A stretch of 64,000 nt of DNA from Ariolimax columbianus (Eukaryota > Mollusca > Gastropoda > Stylommatophora > Arionidae): positions 7,526,478 through 7,590,477 of the forward strand of contig JAVGWX010000012.1 of assembly GCA_036924085.1 (NCBI GenBank), given 5' to 3'. Each line of letters opens with the position of its first letter. Position 1 is the stretch's first letter. Shown piece by piece: positions 1 to 10,439 of the stretch. The translations under genes were made by a program, and so were the position numbers. The notes under the pieces were generated by a model that worked only from the letters and a program-made list of their open reading frames with translations, was not told where the DNA came from and ran no database searches.

Positions 1-90
1 AGCACAGATCCACTGAGGACCAGGTCATCCTCATAGCCCAGGAGGTAGAAGATGCCTACCAGGCACAGAAACACACAGTAGCTGTTTGGG
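1..90 (+). pseudogene. reverse transcriptase fragment of the I-like LINE (before the gap)
   Basis: Reads in one frame as RT sequence with the segment RSTEDQVILIAQEVEDAY. The same protein stretch recurs at 55084-55140 in another copy of the family, where it precedes the VDLEKAFDKVW region. It is cut by the assembly gap, so its link to the RNase H part after the gap is inferred from order and strand. Confidence 0.75.
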
Positions 91-190
91 NNNNNNNNNN
101 NNNNNNNNNNNNNNNNNNNNNNNNNNNNNNNNNNNNNNNNNNNNNNNNNNNNNNNNNNNNNNNNNNNNNNNNNNNNNNNNNNNNNNNNNN
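91..190. other. assembly gap (100 N)
   Basis: Exactly 100 N, the usual placeholder for a gap of unknown size. The gap lies inside the first copy of the retroelement, where the tandem block begins, so the true left edge of block 1 cannot be seen. Confidence 0.99.
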
Positions 191-1261
191 GAAACTAAAG
201 CGGAGAAACTTTGCAGAAATAGCCAAAGCAAAGATGCACGATGATCCCATGAACGCACAAACAACACCAAAGCATATCCCAACTGTACGAAAACCTACCT
301 TGAGGCAGCATATATTTCCAGAGGTGGTATAAAATATACCAGGTATTGGAAACAAAAACTGCCAGACTGAAAAAGCAAAAAGAGATACTTCCCTGAGCTA
401 CATAACGGAAAACTACCAAAGCATGGACTGGACCCATGCATACACCGACGGTTCTGTAACAAACACAACACAAAACGGAGGGGCAGGATCATTTCTGAAC
501 CTACCAAATGGCAGAAAAATAACACTGTCATTCGCTACTGGAAAATACACAAGCAATTTCAGAGCGTGGCAGAGGCACTGATGACGGCAGGGGAAGAAAT
601 GGTGACAGGTAAAAGGAATGAGAGCCATGTAGTCCTGCTTTCAGATGCCTTGGCCGTAGTCACAGCACTAAAAAGCCAGAAAAATACTGAACTTAATGAT
701 TTAAGAGCAGTACTCTGTCAACTATGCCAACAGTCCGCACAAAAAAGGGTAGTGGTACAGTGGGTTCTTCTTCTTCTTCTTCATCGTACGCAGTCAGATA
801 TCAACCTACAGTGGGTTCCATCCCACTGCAATATCCAGGTACACAGGGAGGCAGACCGACTGGCAAAAGAAGGTGCAAGACTACCACAACCAGATACTAG
901 TATGACATACGAAGAGTCAAAATGGCTTATTAGAGCTAGATACATGACCAAATGGGAAACCGAACATAGTGGCTACACGAAAAACGATGCCTATTACCAG
1001 TTGAACAGAAGAGAGCAGGTCGTGGTCTTCAGACTTCGCACTGGCTACAATAGACTGAGGTACCACATATTCAACAAATTGAAGATAGGTGGCACTGACG
1101 AATGCCCGTGTGGTACCGGGAAAATGACCGCTGAGCATTTTCTGCAAAACTGCCGGACATACGAGGATCAGAGAGAGCAGATGTGGCCCTCACCAGTGGC
1201 AACACTAGAAAAGCTATATGGCAGTGTCGACAGCCTCAGGATGACCGCTGCTGTTTTCTAA
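191..1261 (+). pseudogene. I-like LINE: RT C-terminus and RNase H, block 1 copy
   Basis: 3' end of a non-LTR retrotransposon polyprotein. At 419-560 it reads MDWTHAYTDGS, the first RNase H aspartate motif. A short deletion near 566 shifts the frame, and an open frame then runs from 566 to 1261 through the DALAV motif, the WVPSHCN motif and the CPCGTGKMTAEH zinc-like motif. A better preserved copy is at 26694-27533, so this is a decayed element rather than a host gene. A 39-bp antisense tail insertion sits in frame at 768-806. After the stop comes the family tail, GCGTACGATGAAGAAG plus GAA repeats, ending near 1312. The sequence is repeated almost unchanged at 12859-13929. Confidence 0.88.
768..806 (-). 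mobile_element. 39-bp tail-only insertion of the I-like element
   Basis: The insert is the reverse complement of the family's own 3' tail (TTC repeats, then CATCGTACGCAGTCAGATAT). It is flanked by a 12-bp direct repeat TACAGTGGGTTC at 756-767 and 807-818, present once in the uninterrupted copy at 27054-27065. Insert plus duplication is 51 bp, so the reading frame stays open. This is an extreme 5' truncation in which only the tail was copied. The same insert is in block 2 at 13436-13474. Confidence 0.88.
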
Positions 1262-1312
1262 AAAAATAAAGGTTGATGTCTGACTGCGTACGATGAAGAA
1301 GAAGAAGAAGAA

Positions 1313-2172
1313 CGTTGGTGGAATGGAAGGACATTTTCTTGATACAAATTGTATTTCCTAACCTTTGGTAAAAAAAAATATTATAACAGAAGGGAGGAAT
1401 TGCGCAAATAAATAGTATATTGCTTAGGGCCACATCAAAATTGTTAGCCATCATTGAGAACTAGATTCAGGTATTTGTCATTCCTTGGTATATGTGTCTG
1501 TGTATGTGTATATATGTAATTTTCAGACAATTGTGGTAAATGAATGTGATTTCCTGATGTATTAGCTGTTGTCACTTCCGTTTCCACAAATATGTGATAA
1601 TTATTAATCGTCACATCTGAGGTGAAGTATGTGACATCCGCTAGTTATGTTATATATCATACATGTTAAACTCTTATATACATGCCATGTATCTGAGTCA
1701 TAAGTTAGTTATACCATGTACTAGTCAAGTCAAGCCAAGCAATGTAATAGTCATGTCGTATTATGGCAAAATTATGATACTCATTTCTTAAAATAGTTAT
1801 ATATCATATAATAATCAAATATCAAATAGTAGTCTTACAATATACAAGTCATATAATTCGTGTCTGTATATCAGCTTTTTATCAGTATTAAGATACATTG
1901 CAGTGACGTGTATATATTGACATTTCAAATCGCACGACCAATACTGCAAGAGACAGAACAGGCACATCTTATATACCTGGAGAATGCTGCAGAGTTAAAA
2001 GCAATCATAGCTTTCTTAATTGTATCGTTAACATCGGGTTAACATGTATGTCAGCGTTACCATTAAATAATATAAAACTGTGTAACATCTATATGAGTTA
2101 TATTCATGCTATAATTTCAAACAAAATGTACAATTTCATTAAAGGACATTTATTTTTGTTCTATTTTCAAAG
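1313..2172 (+). other. intron segment shared by four exon A copies
   Basis: No gene seen. The stretch starts right after the GAA tail of the retroelement and leads into the exon A acceptor. Near-identical copies lie at about 7513-8380, 13980-14841 and 20268-21135. The part matching 1313-1455 also occurs twice more, at about 11204-11350 and 11573-11720. A short open frame at 1860-2042 has no splice acceptor or donor and is not called. Confidence 0.8.
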
Positions 2173-2331
2173 TTGTCGGATCGACAAAGTGAAATTCAAA
2201 CAGAGTGCAACATGAAAATAAAAGAAATAGAAGACAGTCTCTTAGAAGCAAGAATTAAGTTAGATCAGATGGAAATTCTTCCAAGTGAGATAGAAAAGCT
2301 GAAGACAGAGAAGAATGATTTGAAAACAGAG
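2173..2331 (+). CDS. coiled-coil exon A1
   Basis: Internal exon of 159 bp (53 codons), phase 0 at both ends. Acceptor is CTATTTTCAAAG, donor is GAG|GTAAGT. It begins LSDRQSEIQTECNMK and continues with IEDSLLEAR and EIEKLKTEKNDLKTE. It is rich in Glu, Lys and Leu at heptad-like spacing, so a coiled coil is expected. Identical in coding sequence to A3 (14842) and slightly different from A2 and A4. Because it is symmetric in phase 0, adding or losing copies keeps the frame. No start codon is used here; TTG at the exon start is only the first codon after the splice. The protein family is not recognised. Confidence 0.82.
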
Positions 2332-3070
2332 GTAAGTTATGAGTTAGTGAAACTAGCAGATTATTGTTTGAGAGTAGAGCGTAATGAGCTAAGTGAACTA
2401 ACGGATAATTGTTTGGGAAGTAGAGAGTAATGATTTAAGTGAACTAATAAATACTTGCTTGAGAGAAGAGAGTAATGAGTTATGTGAACTAACATATAAT
2501 TGTTTGGGAGTAGAGAGTAAGAATCTTAGTAAAGTAACAAATAATTGCTTGAGAGTAATTAAATAAGTGAACTAATAGATAATTGTTGGGGAGTAGAGAA
2601 AAATGATCTAAATGAACTAATAAATAGTTGCTTGAGAGTAGAGAGTAATGAGCTAGTGAATTAACATAAACTTTTTTGGAGTAGAGACTAATGAGCTAAG
2701 TGAACTAACCGATAATTGTTTGGGAGTAGAGAGTAATGAGCTAATTCAACTAACAGACAACTGTTTGGGAGTAGAGAGTAATGAGCTAAGTGAACTAACA
2801 TATAATTGTTTGGAAGTAGAGAGTAATCATCTATGTAAACTAACAACTAATTGATTGAGAGTAGAAAGTAATTAGCTAAGTGAACTAACAAATACTTGTT
2901 TGAGAGTAGAGAGTGATGAGCTAAGTGAACTAACAGAAACTGTATGGGAGTAGAGAGTAATAAGCTAAGTGAACTAACAGATAATTGTTTGGAAGTATAG
3001 AGTAATGCTCTATGTGAACTAATAACTAATTGATTGAAAGTAGAGAGTATTGAGCTAATTAAACTAACTG
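2332..3070 (+). repeat. 45-bp intronic minisatellite after exon A1
   Basis: Degenerate tandem units of about 45 bp with the core GAGCTAAGTGAACTAAC and GTTTGGGAGTAGAGAGTAAT. The array starts directly at the exon A donor. In this copy the 15-codon frame is broken after about 30 codons. Confidence 0.9.
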
Positions 3071-3184
3071 CATTTTCTAAGGGTTTGCTTCCCCGGGGTA
3101 ACGGCCTGTGCTGTGGTGGGGATCGAACCCAGCATCTTCTGGTTGTGAGCCGTATCACTTAACCACTAGGTCACGCCGTCCCCC
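3071..3184 (-). mobile_element. tRNA-derived SINE fragment
   Basis: On the minus strand it reads as a tRNA-like head with an A-box-like TAGTGGTTAAGTGA and a B box GGGTTCGATCCC, followed by a body containing GCAAACCCTTAG. The fuller copy at 36309-36560 shows the complete element with flanking duplications. The acceptor stem does not pair as in a functional tRNA, so a tRNA gene is rejected. The 3' part is missing here. Confidence 0.8.
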
Positions 3185-3956
3185 TTCTAAATCATGTATT
3201 TGTGTTGTTTGAAGTTAATCAAAGATAGAAATGTACGACGCGTATTCAAATGAAACCGGACATAACTGCACTAATTGAACATACGTACGATGCGTAATAT
3301 GACGTCACCTACGGTGTATACAGCACATACCAGCCGTCAAGTTTTGCGAAATTGCATTATCCTCCGACTCATAGTTTCCTCAGCAGACCATTGAAAACAT
3401 AGCGGGTGTGATTCGGAATCCGTCCAGAGTTGATCAGCGATTCCATCTCTAACAGCTGAAGGATGTCGACAGAGGTGTGTTTACCTGCTACTTTGTGCAA
3501 GAGAAACGAATCACCATCCTTCAGCAGACAATCAACACGGTGGGTAAAAGAGATAGAAACAATTTAGGGAAAACTAGATCAGTCCATATGTCGTTGGTGT
3601 GAAACTCCCGGACGTTCTTCCCCAGTGGGGACCATGTAAGGATTGTAATGTTACCCTTACAGTCCTTGGGTGAGAAGACATGGCTGATTAGTGTACAAAG
3701 GGCGCCAGCCACCCCGACGTAATCTGCCCGGATGTTGGACGGTTGACCGGATAGGTATCGCATTCTCGCAGTGTTGCGACGTACTTTTTTGACTTCAACG
3801 TTTGGCGACTTAAGATACTACAGTTAGAGGATATAAATAGTTCAGATACCAGAATGTAGGGACAGTTACAAATAGAGTAGGCTTAGTACTAACGGAGGGA
3901 AGTTGGGCTCACAATATTTATTTAACAAAATAACATTTTTTAAACACTGAAATTGG

Positions 3957-4026
<70 letters not shown>

Positions 4027-4042
4027 AATATATATATATATA

Positions 4043-4081
<39 letters not shown>

Positions 4082-4507
4082 CATGTATATAATATAATCA
4101 GTTCACTTCACGTAATCAGGATAATCTGTAGTCTCACACACAATCAGTGCTCGTAATGTTCACAGGGTGTCCATCATAAGCTCCTATTGAGCACAACGGG
4201 CCAAACTCGAGGTGTATTATTGGAAAACCACCGTGTAAACTCTCTCACTTCCAGTCTCTCTCCCAGGCTTCCTGCCAGCCTGCCGAATTTATCTCTACGA
4301 TGCCTTTTCATAAACTCAAACAACAACTATGGCTATCCAAAGGTCTTCTCTCGGTCTACCTGGAGGTCTTATGTCAATATAATGTCCTTTATTTTCGTAT
4401 AAAGCAAGATGATCATATACCATGTTGTAGAGAAGGGATTGGGTGTTTTGACAAGCCCTGCTTTCCAATACTTACACAATAATTTTTGTTTATTACATTT
4501 TTCAAAG
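3185..4507. other. intron between A1 and B1, with an unrecognised minus-strand open frame
   Basis: At 3521-3763 (minus) there is an 80-codon open frame containing ILTWSPLGKNVREFHTND. It does not match a family I know and is copied in block 2 at 16191-16433. At about 3238 ACGCGTATTCAAATGAAACC resembles a mariner terminal repeat, but no transposase is seen nearby. The rest shows nothing clear apart from the AT tract. Confidence 0.5.
3957..4089. repeat. AT microsatellite
   Basis: About 130 bp of TA repeats with a few TTTATATATAAAT interruptions. The block 2 counterpart (about 16625-16845) is some 87 bp longer, which accounts for the change in block offset. Confidence 0.95.
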
Positions 4508-4675
4508 ATTGATGTTCACTCGACTGAATGTGAGAATGAACACGTGGGTACTATCAAGAAGGTTAAGGAAATTGAAGAAAAGCTAGAGGAAATAATGAAG
4601 AAGGCTAATCAACTTGAACAGAACCAAGCCGAGTTTCGCAAGGAAAGAGAGGACGATGATACGGTAAAGAAACAG
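4508..4675 (+). CDS. coiled-coil exon B1
   Basis: Internal exon of 168 bp (56 codons), phase 0 at both ends. Acceptor is TTTTTCAAAG, donor is CAG|GTAGGA. The peptide starts IDVHSTECENEHVGTIKK and contains EIEEKLEEIMKKANQLEQNQ, which has a clear heptad pattern. It lies between two copies of exon A in the same orientation and frame phase. In block 2 the matching exon has lost its donor (see B2). No named domain is recognised; a structural or oligomerisation role is inferred from the coiled coil alone. Confidence 0.8.
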
Positions 4676-5540
4676 GTAGGATATGGTTTAAAAGGGGTAT
4701 AAGAGTGAAGGCAAAAGCAAAGAAGAAAATGTGTACTAACAATATTGTTTGAAGACCACTTAACTATGTACTGTAACAGCTCAATGGAGGAACAGCCGAG
4801 TTGGGGATAGAATCGTATTCTCAGAGGGTCAAAATTAGCGAAATAAATTGGATATTGAAACTCAGCTGAAGAAAGTTGAAACTAAGGTTACACATGGTGG
4901 TCGTCATTGACAAAAAGGGAGGTAGTGTTTACTGTGAGTTGGAGACTGTTGTCAAAGATGGAGGATGGAGGTTTAGTCAAAACCTAATTCCTATATTACT
5001 TTTGCTTTTTGTATAATAATTGTGTTCCCATTTCCTTTCTTGCAGTCGTCATCACTTCGGTTTTCTTCATGTCAGTCTTCATACCGTAATCCAGTACAGA
5101 CCTCATTAAGTTTGTTGATATGTTCATGCAGTTGTTTTTGTTAAGTTTCTGTTAGTGCTTGGTCATTAGCAAAGAGATGATAATTCAATTGGTCACTGAG
5201 GCTGTTTCATTCCCTAATTTTGACTTTTTTGACATATTCCGTTTATATATGTGATAAACATTAAAATAGATAGTACACAACCTTACCGTGCACCGGATCT
5301 TATATGATATCTTTGAAAATATCATGTGTTTTTTCTTGCTGTACATTGGATATTCACCTACAGTCTTTTACATAGGTTGGAAAATGTTTGTTTGCTTCAT
5401 CACGCAATATTGTAGTCCAAATTTGGTATCTATTCACTCGATCGAATGTCTTTTCTTGGTCTACGAAAGCAGCGTGTAGTGTCTGAACATAGTTTATTAT
5501 TTTCTACGCTAGTTGTCTAAGTGTGAAGATTGCGTCTGTA
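4676..5540 (+). other. intron after B1 with a possible relic exon
   Basis: Around 4855-4890 the sequence reads IETQLKKVETK followed by AAG|GTTACA, a weak donor. This may be a decayed coiled-coil exon, but no open frame reaches a convincing acceptor. Nothing else is recognised. Confidence 0.4.
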
Positions 5541-5739
5541 CAGCTCCGGCGAAAGTATTTGTCAAGAATATTTTCATTAATCAAGAACGAAATTCAGAGG
5601 CGCGAAGACGATCAGATACCGTCGTAGTTCTGACCATAACCGAGGCCGACTAGCGATACGCAGGAGTTTCTTCGATGACTCTGCGGGCAGTTTCCGGGAA
5701 ACCAAAGTGTTTGGGTTCCGGGGGAAGTATGGTTGCAAA

Positions 5740-5786
<47 letters not shown>

Positions 5787-7512
5787 ATGCGGCTTAATTT
5801 GACTAAAAACGCCAACACTGTAAGTGTAGCAGATCCCACTGTTTGCCTTGGCCGTTATTATAACTTAGACATTCTCACACTCATCCACATCATCATGACC
5901 ATACTCAGTAAATGACATATCACACAGCATGTGGAATATTTATTAAATCATACTCATATCATAGAATGAGTAGAGAAATTACAAACACAATATAATACAT
6001 ATCTTAACTAAACATTCTACTAAAACGGGAAATGTAAGCATTAGCTATTGATGGAATTCCCAACTACCTAAAACCCAGTTCTATTGCCTTGCAATTGCAT
6101 CAGACACACATCGCCTTAACTGCGTCTTCAACACACATCAAATACTCTTCCTCACTGAAATCCCCTCAGGCGGGCGATCTCGACATAACTTGTTCACAAT
6201 GTGTCCTTGCTTACAAACACACTTTCAGACTATTTATTAATGCAAAACTCACACACCTATTTGAGCGATCCTGTTCTATCACTAAACATTCGTCCAACCG
6301 TCTATCAATCGCTCCTCTATCTAAGTCGGTGGATTAAACATACTATCCACATTCAGTCTCTCTCTCTCTCTTCCATACAGCCTCTCTCTCTCCCTCACTC
6401 TCCATCTCTCCTCCAGCCTCCCGAGCTAAACTTTGTCTCGAGTTATATATCCTCAAGCAAGGCCAGAGCTTGACCAATCGATCTCAGGTATGGTCATCTT
6501 CATTCCCAATTGGAACGAAACACTTTGCACACCTGTCACTCATTCTCTCGCAGCAAGCCCCGCTGCCAATTTCGTCTGTCAGTCAATCTCCCCCTACCAA
6601 AATCGGAAGCCCAGTGGTAGGTTTCTACCTGTCCACATTCCTTAACCCAACTGTTCTCCTTTGCTGAGACGGTGAGTGACCTTGACATGCATTCAGGTAG
6701 CTTTAACATGTTCAGGCATCCTAAACTCCCCTTGCTCCGGCGGGAACTGTTACATAAGGATTGACAGGCCGAGAGCACTTTTTTGGGTCTAATAGGGAAC
6801 GTGTGCTGGAATTAGACCAACAGAGATCTGGGACTAGTCTCTCGGTGGCTCGATCGGCTCGCATCCAGTGTTCGTTAAAGGAATTGACGGAAGGGCACCA
6901 CCATGAGTGGAGCCTGCGGCTAAATTGACTCAACGCGCCAACACTGTAATGACTGACAGGCTGAGAGCATTTTCGTTGGGTCTAATAGTGAACGGGTGCT
7001 GGTATTAGACCTTCGGAAGACATATCAGCTTTACCCTACTAAATGACAGCGCGTTGATATGGTAATCCTGCTCCATCCGGGAGGAATCGCAGATCTCAGA
7101 CACTTGGTTCACGTGCTTTGCTGATAAGCTAATGGTGCAAGGCTACCATCTGAGGGATTACGGCCGGACGCCTCTAAGCCGGAATCCCGACCTGAATCTC
7201 AAAACCACTGCGACGGGAGGCTACGATATGGTTAAGACATGGGGATCGCGCTTCAGACCGATCCGGTCGAGCCGCAGAAAGAGGTCTCTGCGGTCCCGCC
7301 AATCAAAGCGGACGGGGAGCTGCTCGATATTAACCCCATACGGCGTTGAGGTGTGAAACCACTAGTAGAAGACTTAGTTCTCGGTCGGGATGTCGTAAGC
7401 AGTAGAGCAGTTACCTCACTGCGAACTGTTGAGACTCAACCCTTGATCATGACCGCTGCTGTTTTCGAAAAAAATAAAGGTTGATGTCTGACTGCGTACG
7501 ATGAAGAAGAAG
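5541..7512 (+). mobile_element. rRNA-headed retroelement, internally deleted, block 1
   Basis: Starts inside 18S-like sequence (TTTGTCAAGAATATTTTCAT at about 5559; GATCAGATACCGTCGTAGTT at about 5610; GGAATTGACGGAAGGGCACC at about 5753). Without the 930-bp insert at 5825-6754, it continues through 18S (CACTGTAAGGATTGACAGG), into 28S-like TCTAATAGGGAACGTG...TTAGACC, a second 18S piece at about 6876-6930, and a long 28S 3'-end copy ending TTGAGACTCAACCCTTGA near 7446. At about 7448 it jumps directly to the 3' end of the I-like LINE (GACCGCTGCTGTTTTC) and the GAA tail. No ORF survives. The jump has short homology around CATGACCGCT and is also the breakpoint of the exon A duplication. Confidence 0.85.
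5825..6754. mobile_element. 930-bp DNA transposon (MITE-like) inside the 18S segment
   Basis: Flanked by a 4-bp duplication TAAG at 5821-5824 and 6755-6758. Removing it restores CACTGTAAGGATTGACAG, the sequence expected in 18S rRNA. Its ends form imperfect inverted repeats: left TGTAGCAGATCCCACTG, right (reverse complement) TGTAACAGTTCCCGCCG. The inside has TC-rich tracts (about 6358-6420) and no transposase that I can read. The superfamily is not assigned. Copied in block 2 at 18582-19509. Confidence 0.8.
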
Positions 7513-8380
7513 AAGAAGAACGTTGGTGGAATGGAAGGACATTTTCTTGATACAAATTGTATTTCCTAACCTTTGGTAAAAAAAAATATTATAACAGAAG
7601 GGAGGAATTGCGCAAATAAATAGTATATTGCTTAGGGCCACATCAAAATTGTTAGCCATCATTGAGAACTAGATTCAGGTATTTGGCATTCCTTGATATA
7701 TGTGTCTGTGTATGTGTATATATGTAATTTTCAGACAATTGTGGTAAATGAATGTGATTTCCTGATGTATTAGCTGTTGTCACTTCCGTTTACACAAATA
7801 TGTGATAATTATTAATCGTCACATCTGATGTGAAGTATGTGACATCCGCTAGTTATGTTATATATCATACATGTTAAACTCTTATATACATGCCATGTAT
7901 CTGAGTCATAAGTTAGTTATACCATGTACTAGTCAAGTCAAGCCAAGCAATGTAATAGTCATGTCGTATTATGGCAAAATTATGATACTCATTTCTTAAA
8001 ATAGTTATATATCATATAATAATCAAATATCAAATAGTAGTCTTACAATATACAAGTCATATAATTCGTGTCTGTATATAAGCTTTTTATCAGTATTAAG
8101 ATACATTGCAGTGACGTGTATATATTTAAATTTCAAAACGCACAACCAATACTGCAAGAGATAGAACAGGCACATCTTATATACCTGGAGAATGCTGCAG
8201 AGTTAAAAGCAATCATAGCTTTCTTAATTGTATCGTTAACAACGGGTTAACATGTATGTCAGCGTTACCATTAAATAACATAAAACTGTGTAACATCTAT
8301 ATGAGTTATATTCATGCTATAATTTCAAACAAAATGTACAAGTTTATTAAAGGACATTTATTTTTGTTCTATTTTCAAAG
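7513..8380 (+). other. intron segment before exon A2
   Basis: Second copy of the 1313-2172 segment, joined to the 3' tail of the rRNA-headed element. No gene is seen. It shows that exon A was duplicated together with its upstream intron and the adjacent retroelement end. Confidence 0.8.
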
Positions 8381-8539
8381 TTGTCGGATCGACAAAGTGA
8401 AATTCAAACAGAGTGCAACATGAAAATAAAAGAAATAGAAGACTGTCTCTTAGAAGCAAGAAATAAGTTAGATCAGATGGAAATTCTTCCAAGTGAGATA
8501 GAAAAGCTGAAGACAGAGAAGGATGATTTGAAAACAGAG
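8381..8539 (+). CDS. coiled-coil exon A2
   Basis: 159 bp, 53 codons, phase 0; acceptor TATTTTCAAAG, donor GAG|GTAAGT. Differs from A1 by a few residues (DCLLEARNK for DSLLEARIK; KDDL for KNDL). The open frame continues past the donor into the 45-bp minisatellite to 8893, so retention of this intron would add about 117 residues of a 15-residue repeat. Confidence 0.82.
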
Positions 8540-9575
8540 GTAAGTTATGAGTTAGTGAAACTAGCAGATTATTGTTTGAGAGTAGAGCGTAATGAGCTAA
8601 GTGAACTAACGGATAATTGTTTGGGAGTAGACAGTAATGAGATAAGTGAACTAACAAACAATTGTTTGGGAGAAGAGAGTAATGAGCTAATTGAACTAAC
8701 ATATAATTGTTTGGGAGTAGAGAGTAATGAGCTAAGTGAACTAACATATACTTTTGGGGAAGTGGAGAGTAATGATTTAAGTGAACTAATAAATACTTAC
8801 TTGAGAGTAGAGAGTAATGAGTTATGTGAACTAACATATAATTGTTTGGGAGTAGAGAGTAAGAATCTAAGTAAAGTAAAAATAATTGCTTGAGAGTAGA
8901 TACTAATGAGCTAAGTGAACTAATAAATACTTGCTTGAGAGTAGAGAGTAATGAGCTTAGTGAACTAACAGACAATTGTTTGGTAGAAGAGAGTAATGGT
9001 CTAAGGGAACTACTAAATAATTCTTTGAGAGTAATTAACTAAGTGAACTAATAGATAAGTGTTTGGGAGTAGCGATTAATGATCTAAATGAACTAATAAA
9101 TAGTTGCTTGAGAGTAGAGAGTAATGAGCTAGTGAATGAACATATACTTTTTTTGGAGTAGAGACTAATGAGCTAAGTGAACTAACCGATACTTGATTGG
9201 GAGTAGAGAGTAATGAGCTAATTCAACTAACAGACAATTGTTTGGGAGTAGAGAATAATGAGCTAAGTGAACTAACATATAATTGTTTGGAAGTAGAGAG
9301 TGATGAGCTAAGTGAACTAACAGATAACTGTATGGGAGTAGAGAGTAATGAGCTAAGTGAACTAACAGATAATTGTTTGGAAGTATAGAGTAATGCTCTA
9401 TGTGAACTAATAACTAATTGATTGAAAGTAGAGAGTATTGAGATAATTAAACTAACAAATACTTGCTTGAGTGTAGAGAGCAATGAGCTAAGTGAATTAA
9501 CAATTAATTGATTTAGAGTAGAGAGTATTGAGCTAAGTGAACTAACAGATAATTGTTTGGGAGTAGAGAGTAAAA
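8540..9575 (+). repeat. 45-bp intronic minisatellite after exon A2
   Basis: About 22 units of 45 bp beginning at the exon A2 donor. The first units keep one frame open and encode variants of NELSELTDNCLGVES. The consensus carries GCTAAGTGAACTAAC, close to the splice donor context of this gene. Confidence 0.92.
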
Positions 9576-9647
9576 CTGGTGATCCCAGATAACATAATTG
9601 TATAATCTGTAAAACATTTGCCAATTCCAATTTGACTTATTTTCAAG

Positions 9648-9812
9648 CTTGAGGCAAGACTCTGGGATTTTAACAAAGAACACAGTGATGATCCAGAAAC
9701 GAAGAAACTTAAAACGACACTTCAGCAAACAAGAAAACAAGCCGCTGACCTCGCAAAAAGGAACCATGAGATGTCGAACCAACTCAAGGAAACAGAAAAG
9801 TTTACCAAAGAT
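9648..9812 (+). CDS. coiled-coil exon C1
   Basis: 165 bp, 55 codons, phase 0; acceptor TGACTTATTTTCAAG, donor GAT|GTAAGA. Begins LEARLWDFNKEHSDDPETKK and ends with QLKETEKFTKD. Strongly charged with heptad spacing, consistent with coiled coil. It closes the A-B-A-C exon set of block 1. The block 2 copy C2 has one nearby Asn to Lys change. Confidence 0.82.
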
Positions 9813-9949
9813 GTAAGAGATTAACAATATGCGCATTTAAGAAGCATAGTATTGTCGGAAAAAAGCATAGCTATGTAAAATATATCCACAAGCGAATAGG
9901 TGTGCTGCTAAAATAGCCTAGATTAAAGCCATTTCCTCCAATTATCTTC

Positions 9950-10215
9950 TTCATCTCACTGTTAAGTGAATTAATAAGTCAGATGTTGGACATAAGATAA
10001 ATAAACAAAGTGAATTAATAGATCATATGTTAGACAACAAATAAATACAGAAAGTGGATTAACATATCATTAGTTAGACAACAAATACATACACAAAGTG
10101 AATTTATAGATCATATGTTACTCAACAAATAAATACACCAATTGGATTAATATATCATTATTTAGACAACAAATAAATACACAAAGTGAATTAATCGATC
10201 AGACGGAAAACAAAA
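9950..10215 (+). repeat. about 44-bp degenerate repeat after exon C1
   Basis: Five or so units of AAGTGAATTAATAGATCAT plus TTAGACAACAAATAAATACA. The core AAGTGAATTAATAGAT resembles the core AAGTGAACTAACAGAT of the minisatellite after exon A, although it follows a different exon. Copy in block 2 at about 22715-22960. Confidence 0.75.
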
Positions 10216-10439
10216 TTAATTTATGTTTTAAATCTAATGACAAATCAGAAGACCTGGTTTATTATTTACAATGGAAGATTTTGGAGAAGAAACAGGGACA
10301 TTCTCTTCTTATTCGTTCATGCTCAAATAAGGTCTCTATTTATCTTACAAAGCACACTGTTGTTTCTAAGTAAAGATTGGTGAACACGTCAGTGTGTCGT
10401 TTTGGGATTATGGTTTTAGCTCATATATGTCTTGACTAA

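Noticed and set aside
1860..2042. 60-codon frame LQETEQAHLIYLENAAELKA as an extra exon
   Set aside because: Conserved in four copies only because the intron is duplicated; no acceptor or donor at suitable positions.
3071..3184. Functional tRNA gene on the minus strand
   Set aside because: A and B boxes exist, but the ends do not pair as an acceptor stem and the body continues as a SINE with copies at 15741 and 36309.
3230..3275. Mariner terminal repeat
   Set aside because: The word resembles a mariner end, but there is no partner repeat or transposase nearby; kept only as a remark in the intron entry.
5612..5839. Minus-strand 75-codon open frame
   Set aside because: It lies antisense to an 18S-like stretch; the same artefact appears with every rRNA piece (for example 18369-18596 and 45161-45352).
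8358..8975. Long minus-strand open frame of 205 codons over exon A2 and its minisatellite
   Set aside because: Periodic artefact of the 45-bp unit (15 codons, no stop in this frame); the coding strand is +, supported by splice sites.
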